From: Candidatus Falkowbacteria bacterium CG10_big_fil_rev_8_21_14_0_10_39_11
GTDB lineage: Bacteria; Patescibacteriota; Patescibacteriia; UBA11705
Assembly: GCA_002773615.1 (NCBI GenBank)
Contig: PFAP01000001.1
Coordinates: forward strand, 1-37,304
Direction: 5' to 3'
Length of the DNA stretch: 37,304 nucleotides
Each line of letters starts with the position of its first letter. The first letter of the stretch is position 1. The position numbers and the translations under genes are program-made. Below, piece by piece: positions 13,901 through 20,416 of this stretch. Below the pieces are notes generated by a model. The model saw nothing but the letters and a program-made list of their open reading frames with translations, was not told where the DNA came from and searched no databases.

Positions 13901-14167
13901 CCAGACCGGTCAGCTTCAGTGGTTATCGGTCCGATTGAACTGTATATTCCTCTGGCCGAAGTGATTGACATTGATCAAGAAAAAGAAAGATTATCAAAAG
14001 AATTGGAAGATATTAAAAAATACGTAAACTCAGTCAAGAAAAAACTGGACAATAAGAGCTTTGTTGATAATGCTCCAAAGAGTGTTGTCGCTGGCGAACA
14101 GGTTAAGTATGAAGAAGCTGAACAAAAGATGATTCTGCTTCACAAACAATTAGAAGAACTAAAATAA
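10961..14167 (+). CDS. valS: Valyl-tRNA synthetase with an inserted histidine-phosphatase domain
   Basis: Charges tRNA-Val with valine. Class I signatures are present: HLGH at residues 53-56 and KFSKS at 731-735. The C-terminal tRNA-binding coiled coil is intact (EKERLSKELEDIKKY). The unusual part lies between C442/C445 (YCRDC) and C642/C644 (TCECG), the two knuckles of the zinc ribbon that normally sit about 15-20 residues apart before DTWFSSGLWP. Here about 195 residues are inserted, and they form a histidine-phosphatase (phosphoglycerate-mutase-like) domain: R462-H463-G464 in QRHGEADSN, R513 in SSDMERAKET, E537 in LREVGVGDFEG and H602 in VTHGD. All core catalytic residues are kept. The reading frame is continuous and codon usage does not change at the borders. 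The ATG at 10961 is preferred to the in-frame TTG at 10937. Length is 1068 residues, about 180 above usual for a bacterial ValRS of this type. Confidence 0.95.
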   Translation: MKELSKAYNPQEFEADIYRLWEEQDLFNPDTTHPDGEPYSILMPPPNVTGVLHLGHALENALMDIMTRYQRLQGKRTLLLPGTDHAAVATQAKVERLLVEKGIKNPREEFGRQKLLQEIRTYAEESKSTILSQIRKMGTSCDWSRLAYTFDAERSEAVNEVFYRMYHDGLIYKGYRVVNWSVKGQSTCSDDELVHIEREAKLYTFKYSDDLPFAISTTRPETKLGDTAIAVNPNDERYKKYIGENFIVDVGAIKPLKLKVIADENIDPEFGTGAVGVTPAHSPIDFEMYEKQKADGNPIDLISVIGPDGQMTAEAGPDYHGLDVLAARQKFITWLKDNDLFISEEEISQNVGTSDRFGDVVEALPMTQWFVDVNAVIPNRGKSLKLLMKEAVTTGLDGDKKKVVRVTPKRFEKLYFNWIDNLRDWCISRQIWWGHRIPVWYCRDCQESVVSDAKQCTIILQRHGEADSNANDYLNSDVSKVNNRLTEKGRKQVLAAVKKMPQINAIYSSDMERAKETAEIFAEKLKLEIEYDDRLREVGVGDFEGSPDVGDGFNQTRAKFSAWHHDNPHGIESFDELKTRVFASLTDIAFEHPGETVLVVTHGDIARTAQGLHENISDEDIFHLSYPDTGESFEIKITPVTCECGSHDVYQDEYTLDTWFSSGLWPFSTLGWPNNSHDLKDFFPTSWMQMGYEIIFFWMARMILMSSYTLNEIPFKDVYIHGMLRDEKGQKFSKSAGNGIDPVEIAEKYGTDALRLSLISGVTPGNDSRFYLEKVESNRNFINKLWNISRYIFMSSKAKYSDSVPSHSAADDWILSRLNRVIDAVNQLFADYNFSQAAELLREFTRDDFADWYLEIAKVEKKKDDILIYILNNLLRLWHPFIPFVTEAIWRSMGEKSSVMVSSWPKVKSAIVDQEFEAAFAVIPEAITKIRNVRAEYRIDPGKKIPLRINSNAKETMLADNLEIVKALARLDSIEFVSAKPDRSASVVIGPIELYIPLAEVIDIDQEKERLSKELEDIKKYVNSVKKKLDNKSFVDNAPKSVVAGEQVKYEEAEQKMILLHKQLEELK

Positions 14168-14175
14168 AGCAGCCG

Positions 14176-14226
14176 TGTCATCCTGAGCCTGCCTGCCGGT
14201 AGGCAGGCTTGTCGAAGGAGGACGGC
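14176..14226 (+). repeat. Palindromic intergenic repeat (REP-like) between valS and tyrS
   Basis: The element starts GTCATCCTGAGC and ends CTTGTCGAAGGAGGAC, two imperfectly complementary ends, around a perfect inner hairpin GCCTGCC...GGCAGGC (14188-14209). GATGA/TCATC-plus-CTTGTCGAAG strings of this kind are familiar as dispersed intergenic repeats in bacterial genomes, including CPR. It may double as an mRNA hairpin between the two synthetase genes; there is no T tract. Confidence 0.6.
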
Positions 14227-14245
14227 ATATACTTATAAACAAAAT

Positions 14246-15448
14246 ATGATTATCAATACTGACAATCAAAAAATCCACGATTTATTAACTCGCGGCGTTG
14301 AGAATGTGTATCCCAACCGTGAATTTTTGGAAAAACGCTTGAAAAGCGGTGAGCGTTTGACTCTGTATCTTGGTATTGATCCCACTGGCCCGGATTTGCA
14401 TCTAGGTCATGCCATTAGCATGATGAAGTTGTGTCATTTTCAAGAGTTGGGTCATAAAGTAATCTTACTGATCGGCAGTTTTACCGCCATGATTGGAGAT
14501 CCGACTGACAAATCAGCGACCCGCCAACCATTAACGCGCAAGCAAGTTCTTGAAAACGCCAAAAAATACAAAGATCAGGCCGCAAAAATTCTTGATTTTA
14601 AAGGCCAGAACAAAGTTGAGGTCAAATACAACAGCAAGTGGTTCGATAAAATGAATTTCAAAGAAGTGGTCGAATTAGCTTCAAACTTTACAGTCCAGCA
14701 AATGCTTGAACGTGATATGTTTGATAAAAGAATTAAGGATGGCAAACCAATTGGTCTTCATGAGTTTTTGTATCCCCTAATGCAAGGCTATGATTCCGTG
14801 GCTATGGATGTGGATGGCGAAGTTGGCGGTAATGATCAGACTTTCAACATGTTAGCTGGTCGAGATTTAATGAAATCCATGGATAAAAAAGAAAAATTCG
14901 TTGTCACCAACAAACTTTTGGTTGACAGCATTGGTACCAAGATGGGCAAAACTGAAGGTAACATGATTACTTTGAGTGACGAGCCCAATGATATGTTTGG
15001 CAAGGTTATGAGCTGGACTGACGGCATGATTGTAGCTGGATTTGAACTTTGCACCACCGTTCCGATTGAAAAAGTTAAAGAGGTTGAAACGCAAATAGAG
15101 AGTGATGTTAATCCACGCGACTTAAAAGTGAAACTAGCCAAAGAGATTGTGAAATTTTATTTTGATGAGGAAACGGCCAATGCGGCTGAAGAAAATTTTG
15201 TTAACACTTTTAAAAACAAACAACAACCGGACGAAATTGAAGTCAAAATCATTACCAATCGCAATATTGTTGACGCTTTGGTTGAGTCTGGTTTAGTTGG
15301 TTCAAAATCAGACGCCCGACGCCAGATCGAACAAAACGCCGTCAAGGTCAATGACATTCCAGTCGATCGAGTTTCACTCGAAGTTAGCGACGGCGATGTC
15401 ATTCAAAAAGGCAAGCGTCATTTTGCTCGCATTGCTTTTGAAAAGTAA
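14246..15448 (+). CDS. tyrS: Tyrosyl-tRNA synthetase
   Basis: Class I synthetase for tyrosine. HLGH at residues 52-55 is the HIGH signature and KMGKT at 232-236 is the KMSKS loop in the variant form seen in the TyrZ-like bacterial clade. The stretch QGYDSVAMDVDGEVGGNDQ near 175-193 forms the tyrosine and ATP pocket. The C-terminal S4 RNA-binding domain (SGLVGSKSDARRQIEQNAVKV) is complete and the length of 400 residues is normal. No SD precedes the ATG; it is 79 bases after valS with a repeat between them, so read-through from valS is possible. Confidence 0.95.
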   Translation: MIINTDNQKIHDLLTRGVENVYPNREFLEKRLKSGERLTLYLGIDPTGPDLHLGHAISMMKLCHFQELGHKVILLIGSFTAMIGDPTDKSATRQPLTRKQVLENAKKYKDQAAKILDFKGQNKVEVKYNSKWFDKMNFKEVVELASNFTVQQMLERDMFDKRIKDGKPIGLHEFLYPLMQGYDSVAMDVDGEVGGNDQTFNMLAGRDLMKSMDKKEKFVVTNKLLVDSIGTKMGKTEGNMITLSDEPNDMFGKVMSWTDGMIVAGFELCTTVPIEKVKEVETQIESDVNPRDLKVKLAKEIVKFYFDEETANAAEENFVNTFKNKQQPDEIEVKIITNRNIVDALVESGLVGSKSDARRQIEQNAVKVNDIPVDRVSLEVSDGDVIQKGKRHFARIAFEK

Positions 15449-15454
15449 TCTAAC

Positions 15455-15559
15455 CTTGTCATGATGAGGTGGAAGGTCAAATAATTCGAGTATTCTTTCC
15501 TCGAAGCATAGCTGACACAACAAAATTTCTAGATACTGAAACAAGTTCAGCATGACAAG
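15455..15559 (+). repeat. 105-bp element with terminal inverted repeats, MITE-like
   Basis: CTTGTCATG (15455-15463) and CATGACAAG (15551-15559) are perfect terminal inverted repeats. Inside is a second signature, GATACTGAAACAAGTTCAGCAT, close to the dispersed repeat end GATCCTGAAACAAGTTCAGGAT known from many genomes. No ORF is inside. It may be a small non-autonomous element or REP-type repeat. Confidence 0.5.
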
Positions 15560-15583
15560 AAATTTTGTATCCCCTTATTGCCA

Positions 15584-15617
15584 GTTACTTATTACTATTT
15601 ACTATTCCCTAACTCCC
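15584..15617 (+). repeat. TTACTAT-type leader repeat before the 162-aa gene
   Basis: A/T/C-only sequence made of repeated TTACTAT and ending CTAACTCCC directly before the ATG at 15618. Closely similar leaders lie at 27804-27835 and 30118-30153, each touching a start codon that has no SD. Confidence 0.5.
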
Positions 15618-16106
15618 ATGGAACCCAAGTATCAAAGACGCAAACACATTCTTTTCCTGGCTATATTGGTCTTTGCCTTTGTTTTTTCAATTGTAATTTT
15701 CGACATGTTACTGTATATTGCTGAGCTCAACACCAATCCAGCTGTGCATTCACTCAATGATTCATTCCGAATGATTGAAAGCACTTACAATCTGGTTAGT
15801 GAAGAGGTTGCGGTTTATCCGATAACCAGTGCCGGTCGCATTTTGTCTTTATCATTGATTGCTGTCTCCGTTATAATCCTGATTGTTTTCGCCGCTCAAG
15901 TTTTTGCTCTGTTGCAAATTTTCCACTCTCGGCCGTTATTCCGGCGGCTGGAAAAAGATATTGATCAAGATGAAAAAGAATTGTTGTCTGAGTTTGAAGA
16001 AAGTCAGGTCATGGAACAGGAAATTTTGGACAAACAGCAACAAATTATTAACTATGAAGAAGATATTATTGCCAAGTTGGACCGTCTTCGTGATGAAAAA
16101 AAATAA
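15618..16106 (+). CDS. Two-helix membrane protein with C-terminal coiled coil, 162 aa
   Basis: Unrecognised. After a basic N-terminus (MEPKYQRRKH) come two membrane helices (about residues 11-36 and 75-98) separated by an outside loop of about 40 residues. The cytoplasmic tail (about 108-162) is strongly charged and repetitive (KDIDQDEKELLSEFEESQ, EEDIIAKLDRLRDEKK), so a coiled coil is likely. The ATG at 15618 is chosen because the in-frame upstream ATG at 15552 lies inside the inverted repeat of the preceding element. The overall layout resembles the 107-residue protein at 473, but the sequences do not look homologous. Confidence 0.65.
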   Translation: MEPKYQRRKHILFLAILVFAFVFSIVIFDMLLYIAELNTNPAVHSLNDSFRMIESTYNLVSEEVAVYPITSAGRILSLSLIAVSVIILIVFAAQVFALLQIFHSRPLFRRLEKDIDQDEKELLSEFEESQVMEQEILDKQQQIINYEEDIIAKLDRLRDEKK

Positions 16107-16326
16107 ATTTCCTCGTTTCATGCTGAGGTTATCGCTTGTCCGCCGTAAATTCATTGAAGGCGGGAATTATAGACACGGCTCACTTTATACCAGAAACACT
16201 ACCATGAGAGAATTGTGACAGGCAAATACTTTGATCCCGGATCAAGCCAGAGATGACAGGCAGTGGTTTGCGCCCTCGTAGTCGGCTGTAATACCGGCAT
16301 CTCATTTATTACACGTAAAAATTTAT
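16107..16326 (+). repeat. Intergenic stretch with REP-like palindromes before argS
   Basis: No gene is visible. The stretch holds the palindrome TTGATCCCGGATCAA (16231-16245) followed by GCCAGAGATGACAGG, a typical end of dispersed GATGACA repeats, and a CCTCGTTTCATGCTGAGG half-palindrome at 16110-16127. The sequences look like degenerate copies of the same repeat class as at 14176 and 15455. No clear promoter for argS could be picked out. Confidence 0.45.
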
Positions 16327-18030
16327 ATGAGTACAATAAAACACCAACTCGCTGACGAGTTGAAAAAAATATTAAAGATCGTAGTAGATATTACTTTATT
16401 CACCGATCCGCCAAAAGCTGACCTAGGTGAGTTTGCTTTGCCCTTATTTGTCTTCGCCAAGGAAATGAAAAAAAATCCTAATGAATTAGCTACAGAGTTT
16501 GCTGAGAAAATTAATGCCGGTACGTCAAAGTTAATTTTAAATGCCGAAGCTGCTGGGCCATATTTGAATTTATATTTCAAACCGGAGGTTTGGAATGCCG
16601 CAGTTATTACCCACACTGAAACACTACCGACCGACTCTGGCGGCAAACCCGAAAAGATCATGATTGAATATTCTCAACCCAATACACATAAAGAATTTCA
16701 TGTCGGCCATTTGCGCAATGCTTGCCTTGGCGCTTCAATAGTCAATATTTTACGTTATCAAGGTCAAGAAGTTATCGCCGCCAACTATATTGGTGATACC
16801 GGCGTTCACGTCGCCAAATGTTTGTGGTGGCTGCAAAAAAAATATCCAGATGGCAATTATGATTTCGGCCATAAGTCAAAGGGAGAGTTCCTTGGCGACA
16901 TTTACGCTGAAGCAGTTCGTAAATTGGCAGATAACAAAGACTTAGAATCTGAAGTCTCTGCGATTCATAAACAATTGGAAAGTCAAAATCCTGAAATAAC
17001 AAATCTTTGGCAAAAAACAAAAGAGTGGAGCATGGCTGGTTTTAATTTGGTTTACGATAAGTTGAATGTCAGGTTTGATGAGTGGTTTTGGGAAAGCGAA
17101 GAGGAAATTGAGGGTAAAGAATTGATCTTTGACATTCTAAAAAAGGGGACAGTACCTCAAATCAAAGAGAGTGAAGGTGCCGTTATCGCTGATCTCAAAG
17201 AATTTGACTTGGATGTAATGGTTTTGATCAAATCTGACGGCAATGTTTTATACGGCACCAAAGATCTACCATTGGGCAAAAAAAAGTTTGATAAATTTAA
17301 CATAGATAAGTCAGTTTATATTGTCGACAACCGTCAGAGTCTGTATCTGAAACAGATTTTCAAGTTACTAGATCTACTTGGATATGAAAACAAAGAAAAG
17401 CTTCATGTTGCTCATGATTTTGTGACCTTGCCGGATGGTGCCATGGGCTCAAGAAAAGGGAATGTCGTTATTTTTTGGGACTTGTACAATGCCATGCATG
17501 AAAAATTGACAACTGAAACCAAAGAACGTCATTCAGATTGGACAAACGAGCAAATTGAGAAGACTGCCAGTCAAGTTACTTTAGCAGCTCTCAAATTCTG
17601 GATGCTCAAATACGAAAATAATTCCGTTATTATTTTTGACATGGACAAAGCCATGTCCGTCGAAGGCGCGACCGGTCCGTATTTACTTTACACTGTGGCT
17701 CGTATCAATTCAGTTTTGAAAAAAGCAGGCCAAATTAGTTCTAAAGTAGATTATTCATTATTAAAAGAACTTGAAGAAAAAGACGTGATAAAAATTATCA
17801 GCCGGTTTGATAATGTCGTAAAATTGTCAGCTGACAAATATCAGCCATCATTTTTGGCCACTTATTTGCTCGAGTTGGCTCAAGCGGTCAATTCTTTCTA
17901 TCACCAGCATCACGTCATTTCTTCTGACGGAACTTTGCAGGCAGTCCGAATCAAACTGCTTCAAGCCGCCAAGACAACTTTGGAAAAGGGCTTAAACTTG
18001 CTAAATATTGATAGTGTGGAGGAAATGTAA
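16327..18030 (+). CDS. argS: Arginyl-tRNA synthetase
   Basis: Class I synthetase for arginine, which needs tRNA to activate its amino acid. HVGH is at residues 125-128 in the context EYSQPNTHKEFHVGHLRN, the family signature. The second nucleotide-binding loop is GSRKGNVV near 377, the usual degenerate KMSKS of ArgRS. The C-terminal DALR anticodon-binding domain begins at GATGPYLLYTVARINS near 449. The N-terminal tRNA-D-loop binding domain is present (TDPPKADLGEFALPLF near 24-39). 567 residues is a normal length. No SD. Confidence 0.95.
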   Translation: MSTIKHQLADELKKILKIVVDITLFTDPPKADLGEFALPLFVFAKEMKKNPNELATEFAEKINAGTSKLILNAEAAGPYLNLYFKPEVWNAAVITHTETLPTDSGGKPEKIMIEYSQPNTHKEFHVGHLRNACLGASIVNILRYQGQEVIAANYIGDTGVHVAKCLWWLQKKYPDGNYDFGHKSKGEFLGDIYAEAVRKLADNKDLESEVSAIHKQLESQNPEITNLWQKTKEWSMAGFNLVYDKLNVRFDEWFWESEEEIEGKELIFDILKKGTVPQIKESEGAVIADLKEFDLDVMVLIKSDGNVLYGTKDLPLGKKKFDKFNIDKSVYIVDNRQSLYLKQIFKLLDLLGYENKEKLHVAHDFVTLPDGAMGSRKGNVVIFWDLYNAMHEKLTTETKERHSDWTNEQIEKTASQVTLAALKFWMLKYENNSVIIFDMDKAMSVEGATGPYLLYTVARINSVLKKAGQISSKVDYSLLKELEEKDVIKIISRFDNVVKLSADKYQPSFLATYLLELAQAVNSFYHQHHVISSDGTLQAVRIKLLQAAKTTLEKGLNLLNIDSVEEM

Positions 18031-18060
18031 TTGACGGAATAGGGGAAAATTACTTACAAT
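18031..18060 (+). promoter_or_regulatory. Candidate promoter of the bactofilin gene
   Basis: TTGACG starts right after the argS stop codon (18031-18036), followed by an 18-base spacer and TACAAT (18055-18060). A G-rich patch at 18084-18090 is too far from the ATG at 18113 to act as a normal SD for it. Confidence 0.45.
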
Positions 18061-18112
18061 ATAGATTAATAGATTATATAAATAGGGGGTCTAATAAATT
18101 ACAAAAACAACT

Positions 18113-18577
18113 ATGTTTGGTGGAAGAGAAGACGAGGGGATGAACAACGCGAATATGGACCAAGGTCCACAAGCCGAAGATACCATTATTGGTAACACTA
18201 TTAGAATTGAGGGCGATCTAGTTAGTAATGGAAATATCATTGTTGATGGTGAAGTCGTTGGTACTTTGAAGACTGAACGCACCTTGCGTGTTGGTGGCGC
18301 CGCTAAAGTCAAAGCTGATATCAAGGCTGCTGAAGCATTGATTTCCGGCGAAGTGACCGGGAATGTGGATATCGATGGTCGGCTCGAGTTGACTGCGTCT
18401 GCTAGAGTGACCGGTGATATCAAGGCCAAGGTGTTATCAATTGAATCAGGAGCGACTTTTAATGGTAGCTGTACTATGGATGAGTCCGTCATGATGGCTG
18501 ATCATTCAGCATCAGCTCCAATCGAAGTTAGTGAGGATGAAGTAGTTGAATCCAAAGAAAAGGAAGATCAGGCTTAG
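18113..18577 (+). CDS. Bactofilin
   Basis: Bactofilins are cytoskeletal proteins that polymerise without nucleotide and organise cell-wall or envelope machinery at the membrane. The core (about residues 23-125) is a beta-helix with regularly spaced I/V and G residues: GNTIRIEGDLVSNGNIIVDG, GTLKTERTLRVGGAAKVKAD, GEVTGNVDIDGRLEL. The N-terminal tail MFGGREDEG is short and the C-terminal tail is acidic. The length of 154 is typical. An alternative ATG at 18140 has a GAGGGG patch before it and would remove nine residues outside the core; I cannot decide between them. The gene after it starts 14 bases downstream. Confidence 0.9.
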   Translation: MFGGREDEGMNNANMDQGPQAEDTIIGNTIRIEGDLVSNGNIIVDGEVVGTLKTERTLRVGGAAKVKADIKAAEALISGEVTGNVDIDGRLELTASARVTGDIKAKVLSIESGATFNGSCTMDESVMMADHSASAPIEVSEDEVVESKEKEDQA

Positions 18578-18591
18578 TTATTTACAGCATT

Positions 18592-19383
18592 ATGTATTAT
18601 TACCTCTACGATAGTTTTTTGAATGACAAAAAATATGAAAAAGTTTTGGATAGAATCAAAACCAGACTTTTGGATTTTGAAATCCAAGGCCGCCACGAAC
18701 GATTGACCTTGCTCAAAACCATCGATGCCTTGATCGAAGACCAGGTCAAACGTGGCGTCAAGGCTGTCGTTGTTGTTGGTAATGATAATACATTTTTGAA
18801 AGCCGTAAATGTGGCTGCCCGTCTCGGCGTTACGCTGAGTATTATTCCTATTGGTGAAAACAACCAGATCGCCAAAACCCTCGGAATACCTGATGCGGAA
18901 AAGTCATGCGAAATTTTATCAGCTCGCAAGTTGGCTCAATTTGATCTTGGGCAAGTCGGGGATTTTTACTTTTTTTCGAGCCTCAAAATGTCAAAAAATT
19001 TGGATCGAATCAGCATTAGCCACGAAGGTTATCGGGTCATTCCCAAAGCCAAATGTCATGAGGTAGCGATCGTCAATTTCCATATCCCCAGACCTGGGTT
19101 AGAAGGGAAATTATTAAAAAAAGTTCAACCACAGGATGGCAAATTGGATTTGTTGATTCAAAGTGCCGAAGAATACAAGGGGTTTAAGAAATATTTTTCC
19201 AAAATAAAAAATACGCAAGTTGATACTATTATTCAGGGTGTTAATTTTGAAATAAAAAGTTTTGAATACTTACCGCTAATGATCGACGAATACAAAGTGA
19301 TAAAAACTCCGGTCGCAGTTAAAATTGCTGACAAAAAACTGCTTATTATTGTGGGTAAAAATAAAAACTTGATAATTAAGTAG
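18592..19383 (+). CDS. Divergent diacylglycerol/lipid-kinase-fold protein
   Basis: The 263-residue protein resembles the DAGK-catalytic/NAD-kinase superfamily: VVVVGNDNTFLKAVNVAARL near residues 60-79 takes the place of the nucleotide-binding GGDGT loop, and SIIPIGENNQIAKTLGIP near 84-101 matches the usual IIPLGTGNDFARxLGIP block. The GGDGT motif itself is changed to GNDNT, so ATP binding and kinase activity are doubtful. The C-terminal half (about 130-263) is compatible with the beta-sandwich domain of lipid kinases. It may phosphorylate or only bind a lipid. It shares an operon with bactofilin, and both could act at the membrane. Confidence 0.65.
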   Translation: MYYYLYDSFLNDKKYEKVLDRIKTRLLDFEIQGRHERLTLLKTIDALIEDQVKRGVKAVVVVGNDNTFLKAVNVAARLGVTLSIIPIGENNQIAKTLGIPDAEKSCEILSARKLAQFDLGQVGDFYFFSSLKMSKNLDRISISHEGYRVIPKAKCHEVAIVNFHIPRPGLEGKLLKKVQPQDGKLDLLIQSAEEYKGFKKYFSKIKNTQVDTIIQGVNFEIKSFEYLPLMIDEYKVIKTPVAVKIADKKLLIIVGKNKNLIIK

Positions 19384-19443
19384 TGTTAAATAATTGTATT
19401 TTGTTTCTTGTTCATCGTACTTAATTCACTAACGATTTAACAT

Positions 19444-19638
19444 ATGACCATCAAAGTAGATAAAGAGGGCTGCATTGGCTGTGGTACCTGTGCCGCCATT
19501 TGTTCAGAAGTCTTTGATATGGCTGAAACTGATCAAGGTTTCAAAGCTGTAGTCAAAGAGGGTCAAGAAAAATCTGAATTGCCTTGTGTCAAGGAATCAG
19601 AGAGTGCTTGTCCGGTACAAGCTATTACAATTGTATAA
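19444..19638 (+). CDS. Ferredoxin, single [4Fe-4S] cluster
   Basis: A 64-residue electron carrier. Cluster ligands are C10, C13, C16 and C56 (CIGCGTC, and ACPVQAI near the end); C20 and C48 are at the positions that form a disulfide in single-cluster ferredoxins of the Thermotoga type. The acidic, compact layout fits a cytoplasmic electron donor. Its redox partner is not in the window. The promoter of the following tRNA overlaps its stop codon, so the units are separate but very tight. Confidence 0.9.
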   Translation: MTIKVDKEGCIGCGTCAAICSEVFDMAETDQGFKAVVKEGQEKSELPCVKESESACPVQAITIV

Positions 19639-19672
19639 ATTTAAAATCGGTGGTATAATAAACACCGGTTTT
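19631..19672 (+). promoter_or_regulatory. tRNA-Leu promoter embedded in an inverted repeat
   Basis: TTGTAT (19631-19636), 17-base spacer, extended -10 TGGTATAAT with the hexamer at 19654-19659. A 10-bp stem (19643-19652 with 19663-19672, AAAATCGGTG and CACCGGTTTT, one G-U) surrounds the -10 box. As RNA it could also terminate the ferredoxin transcript, though the T tract is short. The tRNA starts at 19692. Confidence 0.55.
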
Positions 19673-19691
19673 ATATTCGGAATATTTACAA

Positions 19692-19776
19692 GCCCAGGTG
19701 GTGGAATGGTATACACACTAGGTTGAGGGCCTAGGCTCTTCGGGGCGTGCGGGTTCAAGTCCCGCCCTGGGCACCA
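19692..19776 (+). tRNA. tRNA-Leu (GAG)
   Basis: Complete class II tRNA: acceptor GCCCAGG/CCTGGGC, anticodon stem CTAGG/CCTAG around loop TTGAGGG with anticodon GAG, a long variable arm GCTCTTCGGGGC, T stem GCGGG/CCCGC with TTCAAGT, and encoded ACCA end. It reads CUC and CUU. Confidence 0.95.
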
Positions 19777-19969
19777 TGAATGTTAATGAAAAGTACTCCG
19801 TAGGAGTGTTTTTTTATTCAGGGAGCAACACACAAATGTGTGTTGCGTCGGGACTTGAAGGGCGGAGCGATATCGAGTGAGTATTTGGGAGAACGAGATC
19901 GCGAGCCCCGGCTCGGAGCGACGAGTCGGAAGACGAGGAGACGGAGAGAAGTCCCGCCCTGGGCACCAT
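19757..19969 (+). repeat. Duplicated tRNA-Leu 3' end enclosing a 171-bp segment (att-like)
   Basis: The last 20 bases of tRNA-Leu plus one flanking base (19757-19777) are repeated exactly at 19949-19969. The 171 bases between hold a terminator, a 9-bp hairpin GCAACACAC/GTGTGTTGC (19825-19846), and then a GC- and purine-rich stretch (about 19847-19948) that opens with an inverted copy of part of the T arm (CGGGACTTGAA). No ORF is inside. Direct repeats of a tRNA 3' end are the usual footprint of integration by a tyrosine integrase; here the inside is too small for a functional element. Confidence 0.6.
19795..19816 (+). terminator. Terminator after tRNA-Leu
   Basis: ACTCC/GGAGT (19795-19799 and 19803-19807) with a three-base loop, followed by GTTTTTTTT. 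It ends the tRNA transcript 19 bases after the CCA. Confidence 0.75.
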
Positions 19970-20011
19970 TATTGGCTTTTACTTTGTAGAGCTTCGGATA
20001 GTGCAGTCATT

Positions 20012-20036
20012 AAACATCTGTTTGGGTGTTTTTTTG
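20012..20036 (+). terminator. Second terminator, after the copied tRNA 3' end
   Basis: AAACATC (20012-20018) pairs with GGTGTTT (20025-20031), one G-U pair, and leads into TTTTTG. If the tRNA 3' copy at 19949 marks the far end of an insertion, this would be the original tRNA-Leu terminator. The stretch from 20037 to the promoter at 20158 shows nothing I can name. Confidence 0.6.
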
Positions 20037-20157
20037 TTTATGAAGATTAGGAAATTAAGAGTATTGATGGTCATATTTCTCATGAACAAACGATGGGTAA
20101 AACATTGTAATACATTAATTGTTCGCCATTGTCTACTTTAATGTTTTCATATTTTTA

Positions 20158-20166
20158 TGATATAAT
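20158..20166 (+). promoter_or_regulatory. Extended -10 promoter with near-leaderless start
   Basis: TGATATAAT gives TG plus a perfect TATAAT (20161-20166). The ATG at 20175 lies only eight bases after the hexamer, so the mRNA would start at or within one or two bases of the start codon. No good -35 box is visible. Confidence 0.6.
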
Positions 20167-20174
20167 ACTTCCAT

Positions 20175-20414
20175 ATGATTGGTCGAGTAATGCTAGGTTT
20201 AATTTTTATCGGAGTTGGTTTTGTCTGTGTTTGGAAGACAGACATTCCTTTTGGTTTGATTGGATACATTGATTTTGCTGAACGCTGGCTCATGGGTGGC
20301 AGTCGGGTATTTTACAAGGCGGTTGGTTTGTTTTTAGTCTTCTTGGGTGCTCTAATCGTTGCCAATTTGCAACAAAAATTTCTAGATGCAACATTAGGTA
20401 GTCTGCTGTTTTAG
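20175..20414 (+). CDS. Small two-helix membrane protein, 79 aa
   Basis: Unrecognised. Two hydrophobic segments (about residues 4-19, and 46-66, VFYKAVGLFLVFLGALIVANL) are joined by a loop with FAERWLMGGSR. The length and layout fit the many small inner-membrane proteins of CPR genomes; no function can be read. Its mRNA is probably leaderless. The next gene starts two bases after its stop, so the two are co-transcribed. Confidence 0.65.
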   Translation: MIGRVMLGLIFIGVGFVCVWKTDIPFGLIGYIDFAERWLMGGSRVFYKAVGLFLVFLGALIVANLQQKFLDATLGSLLF

Positions 20415-20416
20415 TC

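Noticed and set aside
15552-15617. Upstream start for the 162-aa membrane protein
   Set aside because: The ATG lies in the terminal inverted repeat of a non-coding element and the added residues come from the TTACTAT leader repeat.
10671-16326. T-box or other riboswitch leaders before valS, tyrS or argS
   Set aside because: No T-box consensus (TGGNACCGCG-like), antiterminator/terminator pair or known riboswitch core was visible in the short leaders.
19949-19969. A second tRNA-Leu gene
   Set aside because: Only the T-arm/acceptor 3' end is present; no 5' half or anticodon arm pairs with it.
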